Shown piece after piece: positions 10,394 through 20,067 of a stretch of 39,495 nt of DNA; the first letter of the stretch is position 1; each line of letters opens with the position of its first letter. The stretch lies in assembly GCA_028288315.1 (NCBI GenBank), contig JAQBNY010000234.1, forward strand, positions 1 to 39,495. Direction: 5' to 3'. Source of the stretch: Mucilaginibacter sp. (GTDB taxonomy: Bacteria; Bacteroidota; Bacteroidia; Sphingobacteriales; Sphingobacteriaceae). Both the position numbers and the translations under genes were made by a program. A model generated the notes under the pieces. That model did no database searches and had not been told where the DNA came from. It saw nothing but the letters and a program-made list of their open reading frames with translations.

Positions 10394-10407
10394 AGACCGA
10401 ACGGTCT
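10394..10407. promoter_or_regulatory. TetR operator candidate upstream of the SDR gene
   Basis: agaccgaacggtct, identical to the site at 9742-9755. Confidence 0.75.
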
Positions 10408-10439
10408 AAATAAATAAAACAATTAAACACAACAATAAA

Positions 10440-11180
10440 ATGAAAAATCAAAAAATAGCCCTTATAACAGGTGCTAACCGTGGTATAGGCTTCGAAACTG
10501 CAAAACAATTAGGCGAACAAGGAGTAACAATAGTTTTAGCTGCCCGCCAGTTAGGTGCAGCAACTGAAGCTGCCAATGAATTAAAACAACAAGGTATTGA
10601 TGCTTACGGTATACAACTTGATGTAACCAATACAGATGAGCGCAAAGCCGCAGCCAAGTATTTACAAGAAAAATTTGGCAAGCTGGATATTCTTATCAAC
10701 AACGCTGGTGTGGGTCCAAAAAACTGGTCAATGTTTGAGAAAACAATATCAGGTACTACTTATGAGGAATTTGAATATGTTTTTAATACCAACCTGTTCA
10801 GCCTTGTTGCAATTACTAATGAATTGCTGCCATTAATAAAAAAGAGTGATGCCGGCCGTATTGTAAACTTATCAAGCATTTTAGGTTCATTAACTATTCA
10901 TTCACTAAAAGACAGCCCTATAGCACCAATGAAAACACTTTCATACAATGCATCAAAAGCGGCCTTGAACATGTATACTAATCACCTGGCACTTGAACTT
11001 GAAGGTACTGGCATTAAAGTAAACTCTGCCCACCCAGGTTGGGTAAAAACAGAACTGGGTACTGATGCCGCCGATATGGAAATTACCGACGGTGCTAAAA
11101 CCAGTGTAGCCCTGGCCCTTATTGGCGAAGATGGCCCTAATGGCCGCTTTATTCACTTAGGCGAAGAACTACCCTGGTAA
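10440..11180 (+). CDS. SDR family oxidoreductase
   Basis: ALITGANRGIGFETAKQLGEQG (TGxxxGIG), NNAG, YNASKAALN (YxxxK). Confidence 0.96.
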   Translation: MKNQKIALITGANRGIGFETAKQLGEQGVTIVLAARQLGAATEAANELKQQGIDAYGIQLDVTNTDERKAAAKYLQEKFGKLDILINNAGVGPKNWSMFEKTISGTTYEEFEYVFNTNLFSLVAITNELLPLIKKSDAGRIVNLSSILGSLTIHSLKDSPIAPMKTLSYNASKAALNMYTNHLALELEGTGIKVNSAHPGWVKTELGTDAADMEITDGAKTSVALALIGEDGPNGRFIHLGEELPW

Positions 11181-11214
11181 GTAATGATGGTTGGTATTCT
11201 CACTGCCATTGGTT

Positions 11215-11256
11215 AAAATAAAGCCATCCGGATAAAATCTGGATAGGCTTTATTTT
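11215..11256. terminator. Bidirectional intrinsic terminator between SDR and DUF72 genes
   Basis: aaaataaagcc(atcc)...(ggat)a ggctttatttt inverted repeat in convergent intergenic region. Confidence 0.8.
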
Positions 11257-11290
11257 AATTTATGAAAACTTAAGAGTTAAAAACACTCTA

Positions 11291-12058
11291 TTATTTTAGG
11301 TAATTATTCAGCGTTATTAAATTTTTAACTGCCTCGCCCATGGTGTTGTTGAAGTAGGCATAAACGGTTTTACCATCCTCCTGCCAATCATTAATATATT
11401 GGGCATATTCATATAAAAAAGCATCCGTATAAGTCCCTCTATACCCTCCGTTTGGCCCGTGGAAACGCAGGTAAACAAACTCTGTAGGGAAATCTATCAT
11501 AGGCGTTAATGAAGCCGGCATGTCTTGTATCACCATACCTGCGTTATAAGTATCAAGCATGGCGTAAACATCATCAAGGTACCAGCTGCGGTTACGAAAT
11601 TCCACAGCAACATCCCATTGCTGCATAGGGTCTGCATTTTGTATGCTCATCAACAACTTATCTAACTGGTTAAAATTTGCTACTGCAACACTTGGCGGAA
11701 ATTGGATGAGCAGGCAGCCTTTCTTACTCCCTATCTCATTTATTACTTGCATAAAGCGGTCTACATCCGCAGGATTAAATACCAGTGCTTTATTATGGGT
11801 AATATCGCGCCAAAGCTTAAATGTAAACCGGAAACCGTCCGGAACTTCTGAGGCCCATTTTTTAACGGTGGATGCCATGGGCACTTTGTAAAACGAGCTA
11901 TTGATCTCGATACTATTAAATAGCGATGCATAATAAGTTAACCGGCTCTTATTCTGAAATTCGGGTGGGTATAGTTGCTTATTGGGGACAGGGAGTACTA
12001 AACCGCTTGTGCCGGAATAAAACGCACCCTTACCGCTAAACTCTGCTGAATCATCCAT
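11291..12058 (-). CDS. DUF72 domain-containing protein
   Basis: YPPEFQNKSRLTYYASLFNSIEINSSFYKVP...VAVEFRNRSWY...YLRFHGPNGGYRGTYTDAFLYEYAQYIN...VYAYFNNTMGEAVKNL typical of DUF72/YecE. Confidence 0.93.
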   Translation of the reverse strand: MDDSAEFSGKGAFYSGTSGLVLPVPNKQLYPPEFQNKSRLTYYASLFNSIEINSSFYKVPMASTVKKWASEVPDGFRFTFKLWRDITHNKALVFNPADVDRFMQVINEIGSKKGCLLIQFPPSVAVANFNQLDKLLMSIQNADPMQQWDVAVEFRNRSWYLDDVYAMLDTYNAGMVIQDMPASLTPMIDFPTEFVYLRFHGPNGGYRGTYTDAFLYEYAQYINDWQEDGKTVYAYFNNTMGEAVKNLITLNNYLK

Positions 12059-12137
12059 AGAAATAACTTAACATCTATGGCTATACTATGTTCTGATGAT
12101 GATAAATTTGGTGATTATAAATCTGTCTTATAAAAAA

Positions 12138-12170
12138 TATAAGCGGACACCTTTCGGTCATCCGCTTATA
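12138..12170 (-). terminator. Intrinsic terminator of the NHL-repeat lipoprotein gene
   Basis: 10-bp perfect IR tataagcgga ... tccgcttata. Confidence 0.75.
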
Positions 12171-12197
12171 TAAACAATAAAACTAATTATGATAAGA

Positions 12198-13553
12198 TTA
12201 ATTTGAATTCACTTTCCTGATTAGGTTATTACCAAAATCGGCAACGTAGACACTGCCGCTTGTCCCAGATGCTATCCCCTGCGGGTTATTGAACGATGCA
12301 CTGCCACCATCACCGTCAGTTGATCCTGTAGTGCCTGATTTGCCTGCCAATACAGTTAATATTTTTCCTGCGCTTATCTTTAAAATACGTCCGTTAAAAT
12401 CGGCAATAAACATGTTCCCTGTGGCATCAATACTAATTGCAATTGGGCTGCCAACCAAAGTGGTAGCGGCTGGTCCACCCGCAAAAGTAGTAACCATATA
12501 GTCGGGGCTAATTTTCCTGATAGCATTATTGTATGGTTCAGTTACATATATATTTCCGGCTGCGTCAAGGGCAATGCTGGTTGGCTTATTGAAGTTGGTA
12601 GCTATACCCAGGCCATTTGCATATCCAACTGCACGGCTACCTGCAACAGTGGTAACTACACCATCAGAAGTTATCTTTCTTATTAAATTATTGCCATAGT
12701 CGGCCACGTACAAATTGCCCGCGGCATCAAAAGCGACTCCACTTGGAGTATTAAAAGTTGCGGCTATACCTGTACCATCACTGTAGCCGGCATTACCGCT
12801 ACCTGCAAATGTGCTAACCACTCCTGCCGGAGTTATTTTTCTGATCATGTTATTACCCCGGTCGGCCACAAAAATGTTCCCGCTTGCATCAATTGCGAGT
12901 CCGGAAGGTGAGTAAAACTCAGCAGAAGCTGCTGGTCCGTTCAAGTAACCTAACTGACCTATACCGGCAACAGTGGTTACAACCCCTGCAGGGGTAATTT
13001 TCCTGATGGCTGAATTATATGAATCTGAAACATAAATATTGCCTGCAGCATCAGTTGTCATCCCCATTGGACTGTTAAACATTGCTGCTGTACCTGTACC
13101 ATTTACAAAGCCGGGGGTTATGCTACCCGCTAACGTGCTTACCGCTTTATAAGCGTTTGACTGATCGCTGCCTGTTGTGAACTTTATAACATTGCCATAA
13201 CCGGTTCCGCCGGAATTGGTAGCATACGCCCGTGCATAATAAGTTGTATTTGGCGAAAGCCCGGTAAGGTTACTGGTGCATGATATTAAAACTAAAGGCT
13301 CTGAAGTTTTGGAATCGGCAATAGTAGGTTCCTGGTTAGTAGCGCTCCAGCAAACACCGTAAGCGGTAAATGATGGTATTACACTGGTTATAAGTCCACC
13401 GCTCCATGCACTGGTTGATGTTGGGTCAATAACTACATCGTACGTTATCATTGTTGGTAAAACGTCACTGCTGCCTTTATTACAAGCGCTAAGACCAGTT
13501 ATTAATATTAATAGTAATAGTAATACTTTAATTTGGGTGGAGGTTTTCTTCAT
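12198..13553 (-). CDS. NHL-repeat beta-propeller lipoprotein
   Basis: Lipobox [11 protein letters not shown]; fibronectin-like segment ([26 protein letters not shown]); about six NHL repeats ([29 protein letters not shown]...). Confidence 0.92.
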   Translation of the reverse strand: [451 protein letters not shown]

Positions 13554-13891
13554 TGTATCGGAATATAGTTTAGGCTTATGCCTTTATTTATTGTAGTAAA
13601 TAAATAAAATTATACCTGCTATTAATTTAATGTATCGGCGAATACAGTGTTTGTCTCGATGAATTAGGCGTAAAATGAAGAAAGGTACGCCCGCCTGTCG
13701 GCCTTATAAATACAATTGTAAATAATCAACTGAATTACAATTAATTATGATAAAATATTTTCAATGATGAATACCTTATAATATCCTTATCAAATTATCG
13801 GGGTATTGCACTATCAGAAATGCCTACAATGGCTTTTTTCTGTTTAATTGAACAGATCTTTAATTTGGTTCCTAAACTCATATAATAATAA

Positions 13892-13921
13892 AAAAGGGAG
13901 GGCATAAATGCCCTCCCTTTT
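13892..13921 (-). terminator. Intrinsic terminator of the susC/susD pair
   Basis: 13-bp perfect IR aaaagggagggca-taaa-tgccctccctttt. Confidence 0.88.
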
Positions 13922-13938
13922 AGTCCAAAATATTAATA

Positions 13939-15474
13939 TTAATATCCCGGATTTTGATACATTTTTACCGGATCAAGCTTATACTCATCAAATGGTATAG
14001 GATAGTAGCGGTCTTTTGTAGAAAAGTTTGCCAACTGTGCCGAACCAAAGTCTGCCTGTTTTTTATTTTTGAAATAAGTAACCAGTTCTGGTGTGGTAAA
14101 AGTTCTTATCAAATCAAACCAGCGATGATGCTCAAACGCCAGTTCTACACGGCGCTCATGCAAAATGGCTAATTTAAGAGTTGGGAAACTTGTACTGTAA
14201 GCACTATTTGCCATAGATACCGCATAAGTTGGCATACCTGCTCTTACACGTACCATATCTAAATACTGTATAGCAGTTGCATCATCGCCCAGGTACATAT
14301 TAACTTCGGCAAGCATTAGTATAACATCTGCATAACGCATTAAAATCCAATCATTACCTCCGTATCCTAATTTGCCTGCGGCATCACTTGCATCTCTGAA
14401 TTTGGTAACAAACCAGTCTTTCACAATAGGGTCATTGGCATATTTAACTGAAAAAGCCATACGAGCATCGCCCGCTTCATATTCATTGATTAGGTCATGA
14501 GTAACATTATAACCTACGCCTGAAGCAAGTTTTTGTGAATTTATTGTTTCGCCTTTTGCCTGGTTATTAGCAGCTATTGCAGAGCTGTAATTAATATCAC
14601 CTTGCTTGTTTACGATTTGGAAAATTAATTCCGGACAGGTAGCCTTTTTATTTACATCAAAAACATCAGTATAAGGAATGCTACTCAACGCACCAAATGT
14701 GCGCATGTTATACGCGTTCATTAAATATGTTTTGGCGTTAACAAGATTTGTTTGGCGGTTTGCCGCATCTAATGTAGTAGCCATAGTTAAGTATACCTGA
14801 CCTAACAGTGTATTAGCAGCTGCCATAGATACATGGCCAATATTAGCACCGGTTTGCAGGTTAGGCAACGAGTTACTGTTTATTACATCGGTAAGGTCTG
14901 TTACTATTTGTGCGTATACGGTAGCCTCTTTTTCACGAAAAGTTGCACCACTAACATCTGCTGATGCTAACTGTTTGGTTACCAACGGCACATCGCCCCA
15001 TAGGCGCACTAAATGAAAATACATAAGTGAACGCAAAAACTTAGCTTCTGCTGTATATTGAAGCTTTACTTTTGGATCGGGAAACGTAACATCATCAATA
15101 TGGGATAATACAACATTTGCGCGGGTTATTGTACCATACAAAGACACCCAATGGCTTTTTAAGTAGGTATTACTTGGAATTAGGGAAAAGTTATTAAACT
15201 GGAAAGGCTCACCTGCTTTTGATTGGCTATCATTAGTACCCGTATCATCAGAGCGCTGGTCAGTCCACAGGTCACTGCTTTCGCCTATGTTATTAGCACT
15301 GCGTAATGATTGGTATATACCATTAACCGCTAATAAAACATCATTTGGTGTTTGAAAGTTGACATCCAGTGCAACAGCATTTGGGTCGCTTTGTTGCAAA
15401 AATTCTTTTTTACATGAAGGACTTATTGCCATAAATACTGCAAGGCAGCTTATTGCTATTAATTTCTTTTTCAT
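13939..15474 (-). CDS. RagB/SusD family nutrient-uptake outer membrane lipoprotein
   Basis: Lipobox SPSCKKEFL; AKFLRSLMYFHLVRLWGDVPL; ELAFEHHRWFDLIRT; C-terminal YYPIPFDEYKLDPVKMYQNPGY. Confidence 0.96.
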   Translation of the reverse strand: MKKKLIAISCLAVFMAISPSCKKEFLQQSDPNAVALDVNFQTPNDVLLAVNGIYQSLRSANNIGESSDLWTDQRSDDTGTNDSQSKAGEPFQFNNFSLIPSNTYLKSHWVSLYGTITRANVVLSHIDDVTFPDPKVKLQYTAEAKFLRSLMYFHLVRLWGDVPLVTKQLASADVSGATFREKEATVYAQIVTDLTDVINSNSLPNLQTGANIGHVSMAAANTLLGQVYLTMATTLDAANRQTNLVNAKTYLMNAYNMRTFGALSSIPYTDVFDVNKKATCPELIFQIVNKQGDINYSSAIAANNQAKGETINSQKLASGVGYNVTHDLINEYEAGDARMAFSVKYANDPIVKDWFVTKFRDASDAAGKLGYGGNDWILMRYADVILMLAEVNMYLGDDATAIQYLDMVRVRAGMPTYAVSMANSAYSTSFPTLKLAILHERRVELAFEHHRWFDLIRTFTTPELVTYFKNKKQADFGSAQLANFSTKDRYYPIPFDEYKLDPVKMYQNPGY

Positions 15475-15497
15475 CTTTTTAATTTCTATATATTATT

Positions 15498-18400
15498 TTA
15501 AAAAGTAACATTTAAGCCCAGGTTAAAGGAACGTACCAATGGGTATACTCCATAGTCTATACCCGGCGCAAGGTTAGCAGGCTGTGTGCTGTTAGAGCCA
15601 CCGCTTGAATAGTTATAGTCAACCTCGGGATTGTAACCTTTGTATTTAGTAATGGTGAAAGCATTAACAACACTACCAAATATGCGAGCGTTACTTATGC
15701 CTAATTTATTCTTCACAAAGTCTGGCAGTGTATACCCTAAAGTGATATTGTTGCAACGCAGAAACGATCCATCTTGCAGGTAAAAGGTTGAAAGGCGGGT
15801 GCTGTTACTTTGCGTACCACCGCGAGACGCGCGATAAACTGTACCGTTACCAGGGTTTGCAGCATCTCTGTAGCGGTTAGCTACATCGGCATACTGATTA
15901 CCAGAACCTTCCATGTTATACAGATAGTAGTCTTGCCCATCGAGCACCTGGTTACCCTGCGAACCGTTAAAGGCTGCAGCTAAATCAAAGCGTTTATAAG
16001 TGGCGTTTAAGGCAAAGCCATACGTAAAATCAGCATACGGCGTACCTATTACTGTTTTATCGGCATCGTTAATTACACCATCTTTATTGGTATCAACAAA
16101 ATACAGGTCACCTATTTTAGCAGGGTTGGTAGATGATGCAGAAGGAGCTGTTTTGCCCAAATTATCTGCAGTGATTATACCGCCAACTTTAAACCCGTAA
16201 AACATACCAACAGGCTGCCCCTGTTGCGTTATATTAGTTAAGTAAGAGCGCTCGGCACCGTTAATAATAATGGTATTGTTACTTGGTAATTTAACCACCT
16301 TATTACGGTTTATAGAGATATTTCCACTTAAATTAAACGTAAAATCTTTGGCTCTTATAACACGTCCATCCACTTGAAAATCAAGCCCGCTGTTACGGAT
16401 CTTAGAATCTTTGAGGTTGGTTAATATAGTAGTACTGCCTGATATAGCCGATATAGGCTGGTAGTACAGCAGGTTATAAGAATAGCTTAGATAATAATTG
16501 GCTATAATAGATAAGCGGCCTTTAAATAACCCTATATCTGTACCAAAATTATATTGCGAGGTTGATTCCCAGCTTAATTTTGGATCTTGGATACCACCCG
16601 GATAAGTAGCGGTTGTAATGGTGGCATTATTACCAAAAACCACACCTGTAGGGCTGGCAAGTGTTTGCTGTGTATTGTAGTTACCTATATTATAGTTACC
16701 ACTAAGTCCCCAGCTTGCACGTAATTTAACGGTAGACTGATCGCCAAGGAAATTATTATAAAATGGTTCTTGCGAAACATTCCAGCCGGCTGCTACCGAA
16801 GGAAAATAACCATATTTATTAAGCGGGCCAAACCTTGATGAACCATCTGCACGGAAAGAGCCGGTTAAAAAATACTTATTATCATAGTTGTAATTGATAC
16901 GCCCTAAGTAAGAAAGCAGGGTGTATACAGATTTACCTGTTGGTACAAGCCCATAGCCAGGTGCTTGATTTGTTGGTGTAACCAAGGTAAGGTTACTTGG
17001 ATCAGCTCCCTTATTTGTAATTTCGGGAATGTAATCATTTTGGAAACCCCTGGCATAAAGACTAGTAATATCGGTACTTGTTTTTTGAGCGGAGTAACCT
17101 GCCAAAACATCAAAATGATGCTTACCTAATTGCTTGTTATAATTCAGGGTGAATTCGCCCAGCTGATCTACAATGTTTGTAGTTTGAGCTGCTGCTGTTG
17201 CTGCTGCAACTGCCTGGGTTGAACCCGGAGGAAATGCTCCGCTGCTCAGAGTAGTAGGCAAATAATAGTCGTACTTTTCGTTATAAGTTTGCGTACCTAA
17301 ATTTACTTTAGCACTAAAGCCTGGCAAAATGGTGTAAGTAGCGTTTGCATTATAAGTACCGCGGTAACCTTTACGGTTAATTTGGGTACGTGTAGCCAAA
17401 GCAAGCGGGTTTTCGATACTTTGATAACCATATGCAGCTGCCTGCGCTGCCTCGGCATTTGTAGCCAATGAACCATCAGGGTTATATGCCGGAAAATAAG
17501 GCATATAGATCAGTGCGCCCAAAATAGGCCCGTGGTCAAAACGCCCTTCCTGTGTTTCCTTGTTTGTATTTTGCGTATAGGAAACATTGGCACCTACATG
17601 CAGTTTTTTGCTTACATCACCATCAACATTAGTACGGAAATTGTAACGTTCCTGACCAGAGTTGAGAATGATACCCTCCTGGTTTTGATATCCGCCGCTT
17701 ACAAAATAGCGTATATCTTTTGAAGCCCCTGAAAATGACAGATTATGCTTTTGGAAAAAAGCATTACGGTATAATTGATTCTGCCAGTCGGTATTTACGG
17801 TTTGGTGTATAAGCGATTGCGAACCAAAATTATACAAGTCTGTTGGGATACTTACACTACCTGCATTACCAACGTTAGCAATACGGGTGGCATTGGGGTC
17901 AGAATACATGGCATCATTCCAAACGTGCCCGGTATTTACCCACAAATCATGATAAGCATTATTACGGCCATCAATAAGTAATTGAGCAGCTTGGTCTGAA
18001 TTAAGCAGATTTATTTTTTTTGCCAGCTGGCTTATACCTGTTTGTACATCATATTCAAATTTACCTTTGCCTTCTTTACCACGCTTGGTAGTAATAAGCA
18101 CTACTCCCCCAGATGCGCGAGAACCATATATGGCTGCAGATGCGGCATCTTTTAAAACATCTATACTTTCAATGTCATTAGGGTTAATAAAAACGTCATT
18201 ACCTGCAGGATATCCGTCTATTACATATAATGGATCAGAACTGGCATTAAATGAACCTACGCCCCGCACCCTTATTTTAGTGCTTTGGTATGGCGAACCA
18301 GTTGTTTGTGATACTTGTACCCCTGCTACTTTACCAACCAAAGCCTGCCCTAAAGTAGGAGCTGATAAATTGAGGTCGCTTGATTTAACACTTGAAATTG

Positions 18401-18815
18401 CACCGGTAACATCACTTTTACGTATGGTTTGATAACCGATAGCCACTACCTCATTAAGCATGTTTGCCTGAGGCTTTAATTTTATATTGATAGTACTGGC
18501 ACTGGCAACCGGAACTTCTTGCGGAAAGTACCCAATAAAAGTATAAACTAATGTGGCACCAGGGTTTGCAGATATAGTGTATTTACCATTAATATCTGTA
18601 GTGGTACCCTGAGTGGTATTTTTAACGCGCACATTTACACCCGGTAAAGGTTGATTATTTTCATCAGTAACAGTACCGGATACCTGTATTGCCTGATTGA
18701 GAATTTTATGAGAAGTTGCAGCGTTAGATGAAAACGCCTGCATCATGATCAGTAAAATTAAAAATGGTTTTACATAAAACCGAGCCAAAAGATCATGAGT
18801 AATGTTTATATTCAT
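15498..18815 (-). CDS. SusC/RagA family TonB-linked outer membrane protein
   Basis: Carboxypeptidase-regulatory-like N-terminal domain (VSGTVTDENNQPLPGVNVRVKN), plug (DPLYVIDGYPAGNDVFINPNDIESIDVLKDAASAAIYGSRASGGVVLITTK), barrel. Confidence 0.97.
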   Translation of the reverse strand: MNINITHDLLARFYVKPFLILLIMMQAFSSNAATSHKILNQAIQVSGTVTDENNQPLPGVNVRVKNTTQGTTTDINGKYTISANPGATLVYTFIGYFPQEVPVASASTINIKLKPQANMLNEVVAIGYQTIRKSDVTGAISSVKSSDLNLSAPTLGQALVGKVAGVQVSQTTGSPYQSTKIRVRGVGSFNASSDPLYVIDGYPAGNDVFINPNDIESIDVLKDAASAAIYGSRASGGVVLITTKRGKEGKGKFEYDVQTGISQLAKKINLLNSDQAAQLLIDGRNNAYHDLWVNTGHVWNDAMYSDPNATRIANVGNAGSVSIPTDLYNFGSQSLIHQTVNTDWQNQLYRNAFFQKHNLSFSGASKDIRYFVSGGYQNQEGIILNSGQERYNFRTNVDGDVSKKLHVGANVSYTQNTNKETQEGRFDHGPILGALIYMPYFPAYNPDGSLATNAEAAQAAAYGYQSIENPLALATRTQINRKGYRGTYNANATYTILPGFSAKVNLGTQTYNEKYDYYLPTTLSSGAFPPGSTQAVAAATAAAQTTNIVDQLGEFTLNYNKQLGKHHFDVLAGYSAQKTSTDITSLYARGFQNDYIPEITNKGADPSNLTLVTPTNQAPGYGLVPTGKSVYTLLSYLGRINYNYDNKYFLTGSFRADGSSRFGPLNKYGYFPSVAAGWNVSQEPFYNNFLGDQSTVKLRASWGLSGNYNIGNYNTQQTLASPTGVVFGNNATITTATYPGGIQDPKLSWESTSQYNFGTDIGLFKGRLSIIANYYLSYSYNLLYYQPISAISGSTTILTNLKDSKIRNSGLDFQVDGRVIRAKDFTFNLSGNISINRNKVVKLPSNNTIIINGAERSYLTNITQQGQPVGMFYGFKVGGIITADNLGKTAPSASSTNPAKIGDLYFVDTNKDGVINDADKTVIGTPYADFTYGFALNATYKRFDLAAAFNGSQGNQVLDGQDYYLYNMEGSGNQYADVANRYRDAANPGNGTVYRASRGGTQSNSTRLSTFYLQDGSFLRCNNITLGYTLPDFVKNKLGISNARIFGSVVNAFTITKYKGYNPEVDYNYSSGGSNSTQPANLAPGIDYGVYPLVRSFNLGLNVTF

Positions 18816-19133
18816 ATTATTAATTATTGTAAGAAGATGACACTAAGTATTCGACCACTTTTTGAGTTGCTTGACAATTATTTTTATACCGTTTTGAATG
18901 TTAGTGCATTCATGCGGTTTTATTTTTATTGCCACATTTGATTTTCATGTTATTTTACATAGGCATAATATTAAGTAGTAAGCAATATTATTATTATTTA
19001 AAAAAGAAGACCCACATTCTCTTGAAGGAATGCTAATTATAGACAACTAACATTGAAATCCTCGCAACAAAAATACGTTCGCTATCTTAAGTGAAGGATA
19101 CTATAAAGTTAAGTTATTATTAACTTAAAATAA

Positions 19134-19160
19134 AAATGCCCGGTAATATACCAGGCATTT
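19134..19160 (-). terminator. Intrinsic terminator downstream of the 19186-20061 gene
   Basis: aaatgcc(c)ggtaatatacc(a)ggcattt hairpin with flanking A/T runs. Confidence 0.75.
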
Positions 19161-19185
19161 CATACAATTCATTAACTATCAGTTA

Positions 19186-20061
19186 CTAACGCGTGATAGT
19201 GAAATTTACATTGTTTTTGCGTGATGAGGTAACCGCAATCCCGTTTTGTTCATTGCCAATAAAAGAAAACCCTTCCAGTTCATCAGGCCTGTCAATAGTA
19301 TCTACCTGGTTAATTATTACTTGCTTACCGGTTTCAATAGACCTTTTCAAGTCAATATAAGTTAACCGCCATTGACGCCCTTCCACCTTATTTTGCACCA
19401 ACACTAAAATTCCCTTATTGGCTATCCAATGCAAGTTTTGCACCCATGCAGTACAAATAAACTTTTTAAATACAACTCCCTCTTCACTTGTTTTTGATGC
19501 CTTCGTCAATTTTTCAGGATCATACAATCTTACTTCGTTACCATGGTCGCCATAATCTGCAGTAGCAACATACCATTTGTTATTATATTTTACATACTCG
19601 GGGCGGGTACCTTGTATACAGGCATCATCCTCTATGGTATTTATAAGGTTTCCATCAAGTGTACCAGTTTGTAATAATCCTTTCCAGTTTATACAATAGA
19701 TCACCGCCCTCCATTTTGTACCTTCAGCATTAAGCCTTATTGAGTTACCTATAAAAGTAGGTCCGCTTCCATTATAAGCTATTCCGGTTGGGTGATTAAT
19801 CACATCCTGGCCATTTTGGGTAAGTCTTACTTCTTTATGCTGATAAACCAGACTATCGTTAACCATTTTAAATTCACGTATCATGCCTACTTCTCGGTCT
19901 CCATACAAAAAGATCCGTCCGTTTTGATAAGACACTCCCTGACATGCGCCCAATGAGTCGATAGTTATTGCACGAACAAGCTTGGTTTCAAACTTTGCAC
20001 TTACAAAAGCACAAAAAACTACTATGGCTACTGCTATTATTGGAATGATTTTCTTTTTCAT
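19186..20061 (-). CDS. Secreted protein of unknown function, possibly beta-propeller-like, 291 aa
   Basis: N-terminal signal/TM; repeats of the type GVSYQNGRIFLYGDREVG..., GIAYNGSGPTFIGNSIRL, EYVKYNNKWYVATADYGDHGNEVRLYDPEKL; 6 nt from the ydcF-like gene. Confidence 0.65.
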   Translation of the reverse strand: MKKKIIPIIAVAIVVFCAFVSAKFETKLVRAITIDSLGACQGVSYQNGRIFLYGDREVGMIREFKMVNDSLVYQHKEVRLTQNGQDVINHPTGIAYNGSGPTFIGNSIRLNAEGTKWRAVIYCINWKGLLQTGTLDGNLINTIEDDACIQGTRPEYVKYNNKWYVATADYGDHGNEVRLYDPEKLTKASKTSEEGVVFKKFICTAWVQNLHWIANKGILVLVQNKVEGRQWRLTYIDLKRSIETGKQVIINQVDTIDRPDELEGFSFIGNEQNGIAVTSSRKNNVNFTITR

Positions 20062-20067
20062 AATTCC

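Noticed and set aside
12198-13553. CRISPR-like regular repeats
   Set aside because: Periodicity is explained by in-frame NHL protein repeats; no short identical repeat/spacer structure.
18067-18432. 121-aa plus-strand ORF
   Set aside because: Antisense to the conserved plug domain of susC.
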